From an uncultured Dorea sp. (lineage in GTDB: Bacteria; Bacillota; Clostridia; Lachnospirales; Lachnospiraceae), in NCBI GenBank assembly GCA_948602995.1, contig CAPEBR010000048.1, positions 1-31,523 on the forward strand: a stretch of 31,523 nt of DNA. The letters are read 5' to 3'. The notes under the pieces were generated by a model that had not been told where the DNA came from, ran no database searches, and worked only from the letters and a program-made list of their open reading frames with translations. This document shows, one piece after another, positions 8,048-15,855 of this stretch (position 1 is the first letter of the stretch; each line of letters begins with the position of its first letter). The position numbers and the translations under genes were made by a program.

Positions 8048-8855
8048 GCTTTTCCTCTCCATTCTTCTCTTCGCTTTTCTCTGCCATCATGTCAAACAAG
8101 GACATCTGAACCGGCTTTTCTACAGATTTCTTTACCCCTTTCGCCTTCCCTGTTGTTTCAGATTCCTTTCCCGGCTTCTCTTCTTCTTTTTCTGCGGTCT
8201 TTTCTGTTTTTTCTTCCGATACATCTTTAGCTGATGAACTCTCAGATAAAGCGCTCTTTTTCTTACGTTCCTCCTTCTTTTTCAGGGAATTCAGCCGCTT
8301 TTTCGTTTCTGCTTTTCGTGCTTTCGCCTCCGCTGCTTCATCATCCAGGGCATAATAAGCATCCGCCCACTGATATACCTGTGTCTCCGATATTCCCATA
8401 CCGATAGACTGGTGAGCGCTATCCGCCTGGCGATTCGGATTCTTTTTCCCACCAAACCGGGTATCATGCTCCTTTTCTGCCATCTGATACGCCTGCTCCA
8501 TGATATAGTTCATGCATTTTTGGAGCGTTTTCTGCTTCTTTAATACCTGGATTCCAAACATAGGGTCTTCTTCTGCTTTTTTCATCAGATATCTGCCTAC
8601 AATATCCGTAAAAAGCTGGTCTTTCATATGCCACATCTCTTCCTGCAGCTTTTCCGTTGCAGAAGTATAGTCCTTTTCAGACAGTGGGATCTTTGCAAGC
8701 TGGAACCTCTTCCCTTTGATAAAATCCTCCACGTCCTGCTCCGGCACCAGCCACTGGGCCGCTAATACCTTAAGCTCTGAAAAATTCTGCGAGTTCCTGA
8801 GATGTACTGCCATTGCATTTAATTCTTCCGTATTGTTGATCAGTTTCTCATACAC
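8034..8855 (-). CDS. PcfK-like / AcrIIA9-family protein
   Basis: A 273-aa protein. The N-terminal half is globular and helical, with KCMNYIMEQAYQMAEKE at about residues 112-128 and VYQWADAYYALDD at about 163-175. The C-terminal half is a Lys/Glu/Ser-rich disordered tail ending in PVQMSLFDMM. This layout matches the PcfK-like family (PF14058), some members of which are called Cas9 inhibitor AcrIIA9 family in public annotation; that link is from memory. The QMSLF motif at about 250-254 fits the bacterial sliding-clamp-binding consensus QL[SD]LF. The GTG start follows AAGGAGG by eight bases. It sits next to pcfJ, as pcfK does on pCF10-type plasmids. Cas9 inhibition is possible but not implied by sequence alone. 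Confidence 0.75.
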   Translation of the reverse strand: MYEKLINNTEELNAMAVHLRNSQNFSELKVLAAQWLVPEQDVEDFIKGKRFQLAKIPLSEKDYTSATEKLQEEMWHMKDQLFTDIVGRYLMKKAEEDPMFGIQVLKKQKTLQKCMNYIMEQAYQMAEKEHDTRFGGKKNPNRQADSAHQSIGMGISETQVYQWADAYYALDDEAAEAKARKAETKKRLNSLKKKEERKKKSALSESSSAKDVSEEKTEKTAEKEEEKPGKESETTGKAKGVKKSVEKPVQMSLFDMMAEKSEEKNGEEKRESI

Positions 8856-8926
8856 GTCTGTTTCCTCCTTCTTGATTTATCTTTAAAAACTTCTCTTACC
8901 TATTTGATTTTTGCGCTGCCGGGTGC

Positions 8927-8953
8927 AAAAATGGAGAGTCCGCCGACTCTCCA
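8927..8953 (-). terminator. Rho-independent terminator
   Basis: TGGAGAGTC and GACTCTCCA form a perfect 9-bp stem with a 4-nt loop, followed by TTTTT on the minus strand. It lies just after the 141-aa gene, inside the left operon, so it may act as a partial terminator. Confidence 0.75.
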
Positions 8954-8957
8954 CCTG

Positions 8958-9383
8958 TTATGCTGCCTTCTCCTGTCTGCGCATTTTCTCTTCCATTTCT
9001 TCCATTTCCCGTTCCACTTCCTCTGCAATCCTCCTGCGTTCCCTATCATCCTCTTCTAAAAGCCCTAACAGTTCTACAAGGATGCGGGTACACCATTTGT
9101 TCGACTTCCATTTCTCCGAAAGTTTTCTGGTCTCTTCTATCAAATCTTCATAATCCGGTTCCGTCATCTCCCTGTTCCGGTATTTTTTATATACCTCATA
9201 ACATTCCTTCATGACGACCGGGACCGGTATTTTTGCCGCTTCATCCAGATTGGAAAGAAGCCCCATCAGCATCCGGTGATAATCGTGCCTTTTGCAGAGC
9301 TCTTCAATCCCCATCTGCTCTCTCCCCAGATACAGGGACATAAAATCATTAAATATTTCCGCAATTTTGCTCTGGTCTACCAT
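8958..9383 (-). CDS. Hypothetical protein with C-terminal coiled coil, 141 aa
   Basis: Not recognised. The first 100 residues look helical and globular. The last 35 are almost entirely Glu/Arg/Met (from EEDDRERRRIAEEVEREME onward), a clear coiled-coil or single-helix pattern suggesting oligomerisation or a protein partner. AAAGGAG lies seven bases before the ATG. It follows the 196-aa gene by 17 bases and is followed by a terminator. No membrane segment or metal motif is visible. Confidence 0.68.
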   Translation of the reverse strand: MVDQSKIAEIFNDFMSLYLGREQMGIEELCKRHDYHRMLMGLLSNLDEAAKIPVPVVMKECYEVYKKYRNREMTEPDYEDLIEETRKLSEKWKSNKWCTRILVELLGLLEEDDRERRRIAEEVEREMEEMEEKMRRQEKAA

Positions 9384-9400
9384 TCGTTTTCTCCTTTCCC

Positions 9401-9991
9401 TTATGTAACTGCCAGGTCATAAATACTCATCTGCCCTTCCACCTGCCAGTCCTCCTGCTGGTTCTCCTGCCTTTTCTCAGGAACCACTGCCGGCTTTAAA
9501 GGAAGGCCTTGCAGCTTTTTTGCCGTTTCTACAATCAAACCCGTCAGCATACCCGGACTTCCATATTCCCTCAGAACTACCAGATTGTCTTCTGCAAGTG
9601 CATCTGCAAGCCCCATCACCTTTCCGGAAACTTCCATCACACGGGTACCCTTCTTTTGTTTCGGCGTCAGCTTTGGAAGGACTGCCTGCATATACCGGTA
9701 TTCTTCCATTGCCAGGTACTCCTGCACCGCGCATCGTGCCTGTGCCCGGATCTCGTCCGCACATGCCATGAAGTTTTTCGGCACTTCCGGCGGGATTGTC
9801 AATCCTTCAGCTGCTCCCTTAACATCCAGCTTTTTCCTAATCTCCAAAAGCTCCTTCCGGATCCGGTCCAAAATCACCCCATCCGTGCACATGCCGGCAG
9901 TATCACCATAGGCATATACCTTTTCCCATTCATAGGACAGCCGGACAAACTCCTGCTCCCATGCTCCGGGCAACTTTGCCTGCGCCATCAT
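9401..9991 (-). CDS. Hypothetical protein with C-terminal clamp-binding-like motif, 196 aa
   Basis: Not recognised as a family. Mostly helical and soluble, with PKNFMACADEIRAQARCAVQ in the centre. The very C-terminus, GQMSIYDLAVT, resembles the sliding-clamp-binding motif and echoes QMSLFD in the PcfK-like protein two genes downstream. I start at the ATG-ATG at 9991 because AAGGAGG lies nine bases upstream and the previous gene's TAG lies within that spacer; a start at 10027 would overlap the HTH gene. Part of the tightly packed left operon. Confidence 0.68.
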   Translation of the reverse strand: MMAQAKLPGAWEQEFVRLSYEWEKVYAYGDTAGMCTDGVILDRIRKELLEIRKKLDVKGAAEGLTIPPEVPKNFMACADEIRAQARCAVQEYLAMEEYRYMQAVLPKLTPKQKKGTRVMEVSGKVMGLADALAEDNLVVLREYGSPGMLTGLIVETAKKLQGLPLKPAVVPEKRQENQQEDWQVEGQMSIYDLAVT

Positions 9992-9995
9992 TTTC

Positions 9996-10301
9996 CTATT
10001 CCTCCTTCCTGCTCTTTGCCTTTTCAATCCTTCTTTTTACCGTAGACGGATAGCAGCCAAACGCATTGGAGATCTCTTCTAACGTATATCCCTCTTTCCG
10101 CATCCGGTACATCAGATTCCCCATTGTTTCTTTTTCCATAACCTCCACATCTTCAACCTTTAATTTTTTCCGAAAGATCCTCCTGCTGACTGGATGCTCC
10201 GGCCCATATTTGTAGATCAGTTTCGCCTCCGTCACATCCACATCACAGAAAATCGCAATCAGTAAACAGTAATAGCCGCTGTCCTCATTCCAAATCGACA
10301 T
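9996..10301 (-). CDS. Small helix-turn-helix protein, 101 aa
   Basis: The C-terminal third, GYTLEEISNAFGCYPSTVKR, is a good helix-turn-helix of the sigma-70 region 4/resolvase type. It is followed by a basic tail RRIEKAKSRKEE, so DNA binding is likely. The N-terminal 60 residues are not recognised. AAAGGAGG is placed well before the ATG. It overlaps nothing and ends four bases before the next start codon. As the only obvious DNA-binding regulator in the left operon, it is a candidate for the factor that reads the operators at about 11.85 and 30.63 kb (inference). Confidence 0.7.
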   Translation of the reverse strand: MSIWNEDSGYYCLLIAIFCDVDVTEAKLIYKYGPEHPVSRRIFRKKLKVEDVEVMEKETMGNLMYRMRKEGYTLEEISNAFGCYPSTVKRRIEKAKSRKEE

Positions 10302-10389
10302 CGCACACCTCCTTTACGGATGACCGTGCCGGCATATCCTCTGGTTACAGGCAGAAAAGCTTTCTTCCTGGCGCTGTCCTTAGCGTTTA

Positions 10390-10698
10390 CTATCTCAAAT
10401 GTTCATCAAGCATCTGGACAATCCCATCCATGCCGTTATGCTGAATCTCCTTAAGCATAAGATCCAGGCTGACAAACGACAGCATGTTCTTTACAAATTC
10501 CTCCTCCCTGTGGACGCTTAAAAATACAAAGATAAATTCATACAACCCATTTTTTGCCAGGCATTTCACGATATTTCTTGCCGTCACCATATTCATGTGT
10601 CCATCACCCGGCGTACAGATCAGATGCCAGTATCCGCTGTATCTGCTGACCCATTTCAAAAGCTTTATGCTCCTTCTTCCTCTCCTGTTTCCAATCAT
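10390..10698 (-). CDS. Hypothetical protein, 102 aa
   Basis: Not recognised. A basic N-terminus (MIGNRRGRRSIKLLKWV) leads into an aromatic-rich stretch, and the C-terminal half is helical and hydrophobic (LYEFIFVFLSVHREEE). The hydrophobic part is too short and interrupted for a confident membrane call. AGGAGGGAGAAAG gives a strong start. It lies between the 89-aa gene (51 bases away) and the HTH gene, in the left operon. Confidence 0.62.
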   Translation of the reverse strand: MIGNRRGRRSIKLLKWVSRYSGYWHLICTPGDGHMNMVTARNIVKCLAKNGLYEFIFVFLSVHREEEFVKNMLSFVSLDLMLKEIQHNGMDGIVQMLDEHLR

Positions 10699-10749
10699 CT
10701 TTCTCCCTCCTGCTAAGGCATGAATACAGGAAATTTCCCATTTTCTTTA

Positions 10750-11019
10750 TCACGCCGCTCTTTCCTCTGCCTTTACTAACACTTCCATCAGATACTGGTC
10801 TAAGTCTGTATGCAGTACAATACCGCTAAACTCTGTACCGAGTACCTGCAGGTCTTTTTTGCTTCCGTCCTTTAAGAATTTCACAATCCCAAAATCCTTC
10901 CGGCCGCAGGAAGCAATGTACAGGTTCTTGTCCGCATCCAGATAAAACCGGATCTTTGCACCCTTTACAATGTCGTACCTGCCAGCCATTAACACCAACA
11001 GCTTCATTTTCTTAACCAC
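10750..11019 (-). CDS. Hypothetical protein, 89 aa, overlapping the RNase A-like gene
   Basis: Not recognised. It reads as alternating short beta strands (IRFYLDADKNLYIAS, then FGIVKFLKDGSKKDLQVLG) with an acidic helical C-terminus. I choose GTG 11019, six bases after AGGAGA; the open frame extends to a TTG at 11040 without a ribosome site. The start lies inside the end of the RNase A-like gene (8-base overlap), so the two are translationally coupled. By analogy with toxin-immunity pairs, it is a candidate partner or inhibitor of that protein; this rests only on position. Confidence 0.62.
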   Translation of the reverse strand: MVKKMKLLVLMAGRYDIVKGAKIRFYLDADKNLYIASCGRKDFGIVKFLKDGSKKDLQVLGTEFSGIVLHTDLDQYLMEVLVKAEERAA

Positions 11020-11476
11020 GCTGTCTCTCCTGTCTCTCAAACATAGGATAACTGGTCAGAATCCGGAATCCCCAGTCTGTATCCGCATCCTTTACAAGCA
11101 CCAGGCAGGCCTTTCTTAGATTCTCTTCCAGTTTCTCCTCGCCTTTCCGGAATCCATATCCTACCGTCCGTGGAAACTGCCCGATCAGCGAAATCCAGTC
11201 GCTGCCGCTGTATTTCAGCCATGCGGTAATGCTGGAGTCGAAAAACCTATGCATAATCCCGCTTACAACTGCATTTGCTACTTCCACGTCCCAATAGGAT
11301 GTTGCATAGCGGATATCTTCTTTCGTCAGTCTGGTCTTTAATGCCAGAAGCTGGATATCTGTATGCTTCCTCAGCGTATGACCGCCATATAATCCTACCC
11401 GGTCAAGGTTCCTTCTAATAGTCTGTAAGGTATTCTCAATCATTTCCTCCGGAACATCAGCAAATAGATCAACCAT
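11012..11476 (-). CDS. RNase A-like (CdiA-CT type) domain protein
   Basis: A 154-aa protein with no signal peptide whose residues 28-150 match, by pattern, the bacterial RNase A-like domain of contact-dependent inhibition toxins (CdiA-CT of Yersinia kristensenii type). Visible hallmarks are GGHTLRKH (His33/His38), Arg49 eleven residues after His38, and a C-terminal ILTSYP with Thr141 and Tyr143. The spacing agrees with the catalytic His, Arg, Thr and Tyr I recall for that toxin. Other family-like features are a Trp-Leu pair at 86-87 and RTVGYG at 103-108. It would cleave RNA if active. It is the first gene of the left operon, with AAAGGAG five bases before the ATG. It is solitary, without a toxin delivery domain, so it may work inside the cell or have lost activity. 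Confidence 0.68.
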   Translation of the reverse strand: MVDLFADVPEEMIENTLQTIRRNLDRVGLYGGHTLRKHTDIQLLALKTRLTKEDIRYATSYWDVEVANAVVSGIMHRFFDSSITAWLKYSGSDWISLIGQFPRTVGYGFRKGEEKLEENLRKACLVLVKDADTDWGFRILTSYPMFERQERQRG

Positions 11477-11492
11477 ATGTACTCCTTTCCTT

Positions 11493-11642
11493 TCACGGAC
11501 ATGCAGGTACTGATATCCCGGCAGATACCAGTATACAAAAAAAGAAGGAGACTCTCCCCCTTCTTCTGTACAGACTGCAAACTTTCCTGTTATCCGTCTT
11601 TTTCGTTATGCATTTACCGGTGCCATTCATTCGGATTAGCAC
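11493..11642 (-). CDS. Possible 49-codon leader ORF
   Basis: GTG 11642 follows GGAAGGAGG closely (about three bases). The frame stays open through the terminator hairpin at 11537-11564 and stops 16 bases before the RNase A-like gene. The product (MLIRMNGTGKCITKKTDNRK onward) resembles nothing I know, and its middle is dictated by the hairpin and T-run. It may be a leader peptide whose translation controls the hairpin, or chance. Confidence 0.25.
   Translation of the reverse strand: MLIRMNGTGKCITKKTDNRKVCSLYRRRGRVSFFFCILVSAGISVPACP
11537..11564 (-). terminator. Leader terminator, proximal
   Basis: AGAAGG and CCTTCT close a hairpin followed by TTTTTTT on the minus strand, 60 bases before the first gene of the left operon and downstream of its promoter. 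Confidence 0.65.
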
Positions 11643-11683
11643 GCTCCTCCTTCCTGTTTATTTGCAGGGCAATCCTAAAACGC

Positions 11684-11729
11684 AAAAAAAGACACCAAAA
11701 ACCCATTCTGAATTTTTGATGTCTTTTTT
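11684..11729 (-). terminator. Leader terminator, distal
   Basis: GACATCAAAAA pairs with TTTTTGGTGTC (one wobble, so pairing is complete only in the minus-strand RNA), then TTTTTTTGCG. It lies within the leader of the left operon, 110-150 nt after the predicted transcription start. Its tail resembles that of the leader terminator at 30.46 kb. Confidence 0.65.
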
Positions 11730-11823
11730 GTCCTTTACAGGCTAAGCCTTAAATTTATCTTCCAGTCATCTTCTGGAACAAATACATTTACTGCTGCATT
11801 TTAAGAATACTCATGCACAAAAA

Positions 11824-11900
11824 TCTAATCCATTTATACTATAGCACAATATGTAGTTGTAGTCAACGAAAATATAACTATATATTGTTTTTGGATTAGA
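11824..11900. promoter_or_regulatory. Nested inverted repeats over the left-operon promoter (operator)
   Basis: Inner arms ACAATATGTAGTTGTA (11846-11861) and TATAACTATATATTGT (11873-11888) match over 14 of 16 positions, with an 11-base spacer. The dyad centre lies one base upstream of the -35 box. Outer arms TCTAATCC and GGATTAGA (11824-11831, 11893-11900) form a second perfect dyad. This is a likely repressor or activator site. The word ACAATATAT recurs in the right-operon operator. Confidence 0.55.
11838..11866 (-). promoter_or_regulatory. Sigma-A promoter of the left operon
   Basis: TTGACT (11861-11866), 17-base spacer, TATAGT (11838-11843) on the minus strand. The predicted start is near 11831, giving a leader of about 355 nt. 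The stretch 11901-12111 behind it shows no gene or clear signal. Confidence 0.75.
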
Positions 11901-12111
11901 CATAGCATCTCTTTTGGATTCTGTAATAAGTACAAAAGTTTGAATAGCAATGACACCATAGTCACTTTTCCGCATCTAATACATATTCAAGCATCTCAAA
12001 AGCAACAAACTTTCAAATATACAGGCTAACTTATTCAGCTTGTCGATTTTAAAATTATGTTGTTCATTTCTCTATAATGATACAATGTGCTCAATATTTT
12101 TCACGATTAAT

Positions 12112-13296
12112 TTACAAATTTTCGTACTCATTGCTAATCTGCTTATATAGATCATTTCGCAACTTTCCAAGGATTTCCTGGTCTTCATCCCTCACCATAA
12201 ATTTCCCAAATACGAGCTGAAGCATTTCCTTTTTACTCATGGTGCCATATCTAGAGACACTCTCCACTGAACTACTATTCTCAAAATCATTCACACGATT
12301 AATCCTCTCTAACATATCTTGAATTCGTTCAGACGGATAATCATTTCTTAAATCCTCTATTTCATCGGCCAAATTGCTATGTTCTTTATAAATCTCCGGA
12401 AGATAAAAAAAATCGCAAGTATTCTTTGCTTTTATATTATCCCCATATTCCATTGCTATTATGTTTCTTGTTCTATATGTATCATTTATACTTTCGTCTT
12501 CTATCTCCTCATCCACTCTAGCAACTGTAATATTTACATTATCTCCACTTGTAACGACTGTACCTACATCATTCTTGCCAGTATTCTTCATATATATAAA
12601 TTTAAAATTCTTATCCTCATCAATATAAGGATGAAAATTATTTATTATATCTAGCTCTTTTTTTCCCTTGATATTACTGTTGCATACGTGACAAGATGGA
12701 ATCAGATTATACAGGGATAAAGCAAACATCGGATACCTTTCTTGTGGAAAATAGTGGTCGAACTCTGGTCTAATAATATTAAAACGTCTTTCTTTTCTGT
12801 TGCCAATATCTTTGTCTGACTTAATAATAACTGTACTTGTGTACTGCCTATTACAATAAGGACACACCCTTACATCCAACTTCTCTGCCAATTGATAACT
12901 GTGATTTTTTACAAAACTGTCATAATTAAAGATATATTTCCAACAATTAGTTACTTTTTCAACTATATTAGGCTCATTGTCTCCTTCTATACCAATCTTT
13001 TTCTCTGATTCCCTATAATCCACCATCCCTTTATCTGTATAGATACACTCTGAACTAACAAAAATTACTTTTATTTCTTCCCTGTATATTTTCAACAATT
13101 CTTTAGGCTTTGAAATAATTAACCTTTTTAAATTAGCAAATTCATCCACTTCCAGCCATTCAATGACCGACTTAAATTGAGGAATCGGATTTTTCTCCAG
13201 ATTGGATTTGAGTTTGTTGATTCGTTCTTTGCATCCTGGAGATATAATATCATAATGATCAATCACCGGATTAATGTGCATATTAATCCCAAACAT
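12112..13296 (-). CDS. ptuB: HNH endonuclease, Septu-like PtuB
   Basis: A 394-aa HNH nuclease. CPYCN at about residue 143 and CHVCNSN at about residue 202 form the zinc-binding scaffold, and FDHYFPQERYPMFALSLYNL carries the D-H catalytic segment and the Asn position. It is expected to cut DNA or nucleic acid when licensed by its ATPase partner. Its start lies 14 bases inside the end of the upstream ATPase gene, which implies coupled translation and fits the PtuA/PtuB layout of Septu anti-phage systems. PtuAB pairs also serve as effectors of some retrons, but no reverse transcriptase is present. Its AT-rich codon style differs from the flanking operons. PtuB assignment is by domain and context. 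Confidence 0.8.
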   Translation of the reverse strand: MFGINMHINPVIDHYDIISPGCKERINKLKSNLEKNPIPQFKSVIEWLEVDEFANLKRLIISKPKELLKIYREEIKVIFVSSECIYTDKGMVDYRESEKKIGIEGDNEPNIVEKVTNCWKYIFNYDSFVKNHSYQLAEKLDVRVCPYCNRQYTSTVIIKSDKDIGNRKERRFNIIRPEFDHYFPQERYPMFALSLYNLIPSCHVCNSNIKGKKELDIINNFHPYIDEDKNFKFIYMKNTGKNDVGTVVTSGDNVNITVARVDEEIEDESINDTYRTRNIIAMEYGDNIKAKNTCDFFYLPEIYKEHSNLADEIEDLRNDYPSERIQDMLERINRVNDFENSSSVESVSRYGTMSKKEMLQLVFGKFMVRDEDQEILGKLRNDLYKQISNEYENL

Positions 13297-15379
13297 TTTC
13301 CATCCTCCGTTTCAGCATTTCTTTCATAACTACATCCCCAAGGATGTCGTAAATATATTTAATATAGGCTTTGTCCTTATCAGTCATATTATTGACATTC
13401 TCTGAATTTATCAGATCAAATGCCCTATCTATTTTTGTATTAGCAAAATCTCCCACCACGCCATCTCTCATAAAAAATTTATCTTTTAATATACTGTATA
13501 TATTTTGTCCAAAAGTCTTTGTATTCATATATCCGTTTAATATGTGTATATTAGATCCCGGAAGATCTGACATCATAAATGGAGAATTAGATGACAAAAG
13601 TATTGTTATATTTCTAAATGTCTCATTCATCTTTTTATTGATTTTCTGAATAAATCTAATCAAGTCATTAACAAAAGCTTTCTGCCACGCTGGATGCATA
13701 TATACCTCAGCCTCGTCCATCAGAATTAGATAATTATTCTTCTTCTCTATCTCTGGAAGCTTATCCTTGTAATCTTCATCCACATAAAAAATTGATAATA
13801 ATCTAGCAAAAATGATAACTCTGGTCTTTTCTCCTGATGAAAGGTTCTCGACACTATCAAAAGGTCTGATGCTAAATTTTTTCAAATCCTCACCAAAGAA
13901 TTTCTTTAAGTTATCTATCCGACAATAATCCTCTTTTAATGCAAGATTTCTATCTGTCTCATTCCTATATTTGCTATCAAACATTATTGCTTGAGTAGTT
14001 AAATCTATGACACTCTTTGGAAGACATCTTTTTCGCTTCATTCGCTCTACTTCACTAAATTCTTCTGAACTGTTTTTGTCTTTATTTCCATCATAATTAC
14101 TGAACAGCTCATAAACATTTGAAATCAGACAAACATTCACATCTACCTGTGCAGTATACTCAGTTATCTCAACACTTAAATCGGTCGTTTCTACTGGCCG
14201 ACCTGTAGTATTAGTGTAATAGTACTCATTCTCATACTTGTAAATAATAAAATATTTTTTCTCCTCCACTTCATCAATCGGCACAAAAAGTTTACATCCA
14301 AAAATCAGCTTGAATATAGAACTCTTTCCTGAGCCATTTTGACCAATAAGAGCATGAACCGCACTAATATTTTTATCCCAAAAATCCTGTGGAATATTCT
14401 GCCTTTTATCCGAATATGTTACCTTTATAGCACCTTTTATTTCAGTTTCAATCTTTACATCAAACGTCGTATTAAACTGCAATGAAATCGGAGGCAAGTC
14501 ATATATATCCTCACCGTATGCATATACAAGTTCAAATTTACCTTCATTGATCCTTTCACGAGTAAATAAACTGTCTATTTCCTTATCATATTTCTCGTAT
14601 TGGTTCAAATCATAATTATTTCTATCAAATTCAATGATTATTCTTTTTCCCTCATGTTTACCCTCACGCAAGTAAATCTGCGTTTCTTTATTTTCAAAAA
14701 TAACCTCACAGTCCTCTATATAATTCATATTATTGAAATCTTTTTCTTTTGTAATGGACAGAAAAAATTGAGGGGAATTATAACAATCTACTTTTAAATA
14801 TAGTACCTCGCCTTCCGCATTTTCCAGTTTCCCGAAGTAATATTTTTCATCCTTATCTTCCTCATCCAAATCAGCATTTCTGTAATCAGGATATTTTTGC
14901 TTGAGCCAAGCCAAATATTTTCGAAGAATCATTCTTCCCAAAAGATTAGAATCAAAGAAACAAAATTTTAGTTTCCTACTATCATTTTCAGTCAAATCTG
15001 CATTTTCAATCATGGCTCTAATGACTTTGGGTCTTAACTTATTGCCAAAGGACTTTTCTTTCTCATAACTATTATACTTTAAAATATGCTCCAAATACTC
15101 TAACTCAACATTTCCCATATTATTTTTAATAATCTCAATTCCCCCATAAGAATATCCCTTTTCCCCAGGCTCACCCGCATAAGAGAGTGCCTCTGAGATA
15201 ACTGTTAGATACTTTTGGATGATGTCTTCATGCACTACTTCTTTAGCTTCTAATTCTTTCCAAGAAAAGTTTGTCGCTATTTCCAGCATATCACGCAGCT
15301 CATTTTCATAGTCTTGAAAATTCTGCATCGGATTCTTGCACCATTCATCTATTTTACAATAATATTTATCAAAATCCAT
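13283..15379 (-). CDS. ptuA: ABC/SMC-type ATPase, Septu-like PtuA
   Basis: A 698-aa ATPase. Walker A IGQNGSGKSS lies at about residue 345, the ABC signature LSSGEKTR at about 510, and Walker B ILMDEAEVYMHPAWQ at about 550, the arrangement of the OLD/AAA_15/PtuA class. The first 300 residues form an unrecognised N-terminal domain, and an insertion between Walker A and the signature probably holds the coiled-coil arm. The last residues overlap ptuB. It would sense infection, hydrolyse ATP and control the HNH nuclease. A promoter with TATAAT lies 37 bases upstream of the start and GGAG is placed ten bases before the ATG. It could alternatively be an unnamed ATPase-HNH defence pair related to Septu. 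Confidence 0.82.
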   Translation of the reverse strand: MDFDKYYCKIDEWCKNPMQNFQDYENELRDMLEIATNFSWKELEAKEVVHEDIIQKYLTVISEALSYAGEPGEKGYSYGGIEIIKNNMGNVELEYLEHILKYNSYEKEKSFGNKLRPKVIRAMIENADLTENDSRKLKFCFFDSNLLGRMILRKYLAWLKQKYPDYRNADLDEEDKDEKYYFGKLENAEGEVLYLKVDCYNSPQFFLSITKEKDFNNMNYIEDCEVIFENKETQIYLREGKHEGKRIIIEFDRNNYDLNQYEKYDKEIDSLFTRERINEGKFELVYAYGEDIYDLPPISLQFNTTFDVKIETEIKGAIKVTYSDKRQNIPQDFWDKNISAVHALIGQNGSGKSSIFKLIFGCKLFVPIDEVEEKKYFIIYKYENEYYYTNTTGRPVETTDLSVEITEYTAQVDVNVCLISNVYELFSNYDGNKDKNSSEEFSEVERMKRKRCLPKSVIDLTTQAIMFDSKYRNETDRNLALKEDYCRIDNLKKFFGEDLKKFSIRPFDSVENLSSGEKTRVIIFARLLSIFYVDEDYKDKLPEIEKKNNYLILMDEAEVYMHPAWQKAFVNDLIRFIQKINKKMNETFRNITILLSSNSPFMMSDLPGSNIHILNGYMNTKTFGQNIYSILKDKFFMRDGVVGDFANTKIDRAFDLINSENVNNMTDKDKAYIKYIYDILGDVVMKEMLKRRMENVWD

Positions 15380-15855
15380 ATTTTAACCACTCCAACTTTA
15401 ACCTTTTATGTGTCTATTATAACTTTTCACCTGTATGTCTACAATTATATATTATAATCTCAAACTTCGCACTCAAAAAAATGTCTATACACCTTGCTAC
15501 GAAAATTCAATAATAATTGGCATAAAAATAGCATAAAACCATCCGGTTTGGTATAATCAAGCTTTCCAAATTTAACCTTTAGCGAAATTTCAAAGTCTAT
15601 TATCCCTATCTTTTACTCCAAATAAATCTGTGTACTTTTTGTATCGACTAATTACTGCTAGGATCTTCATTGATATTATGATAAACGCCGGAAAAAGACA
15701 GGTTCGCAGAATCTGAGGCACATCCAAAACTTTTCTTATAGAAAAATTCCAGATTAGTAATAATATCACCATGAACTAATAGGCTATTATGAAAAATGCG
15801 AAGAAAGCCATCAAAATAATATCATATTTTTCTACTTTCTCCATATAATATATTG
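15380..15855. other. Intergenic region, no convincing gene
   Basis: Holds the ptuA promoter and little else that can be supported. A 60-codon minus-strand frame (15590-15772) encodes a hydrophobic peptide (MVILLLIWNFSIRKVLDV) but lacks a ribosome site, so I do not call it a gene. A plus-strand extended -10 like TGGTATAAT lies near 15549-15557 without a matching -35. The right end carries TATAAT at 15844-15849, the likely -10 for the structured RNA. Confidence 0.4.
15416..15444 (-). promoter_or_regulatory. Promoter of the Septu-like operon
   Basis: TTGTAG (15439-15444), 17-base spacer, perfect TATAAT (15416-15421) on the minus strand. The -35 is weak (three of six). Confidence 0.5.

Noticed and set aside
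15590..15772. 60-codon hydrophobic minus-strand ORF
   Set aside because: No ribosome binding site or recognisable family, in AT-rich intergenic DNA.
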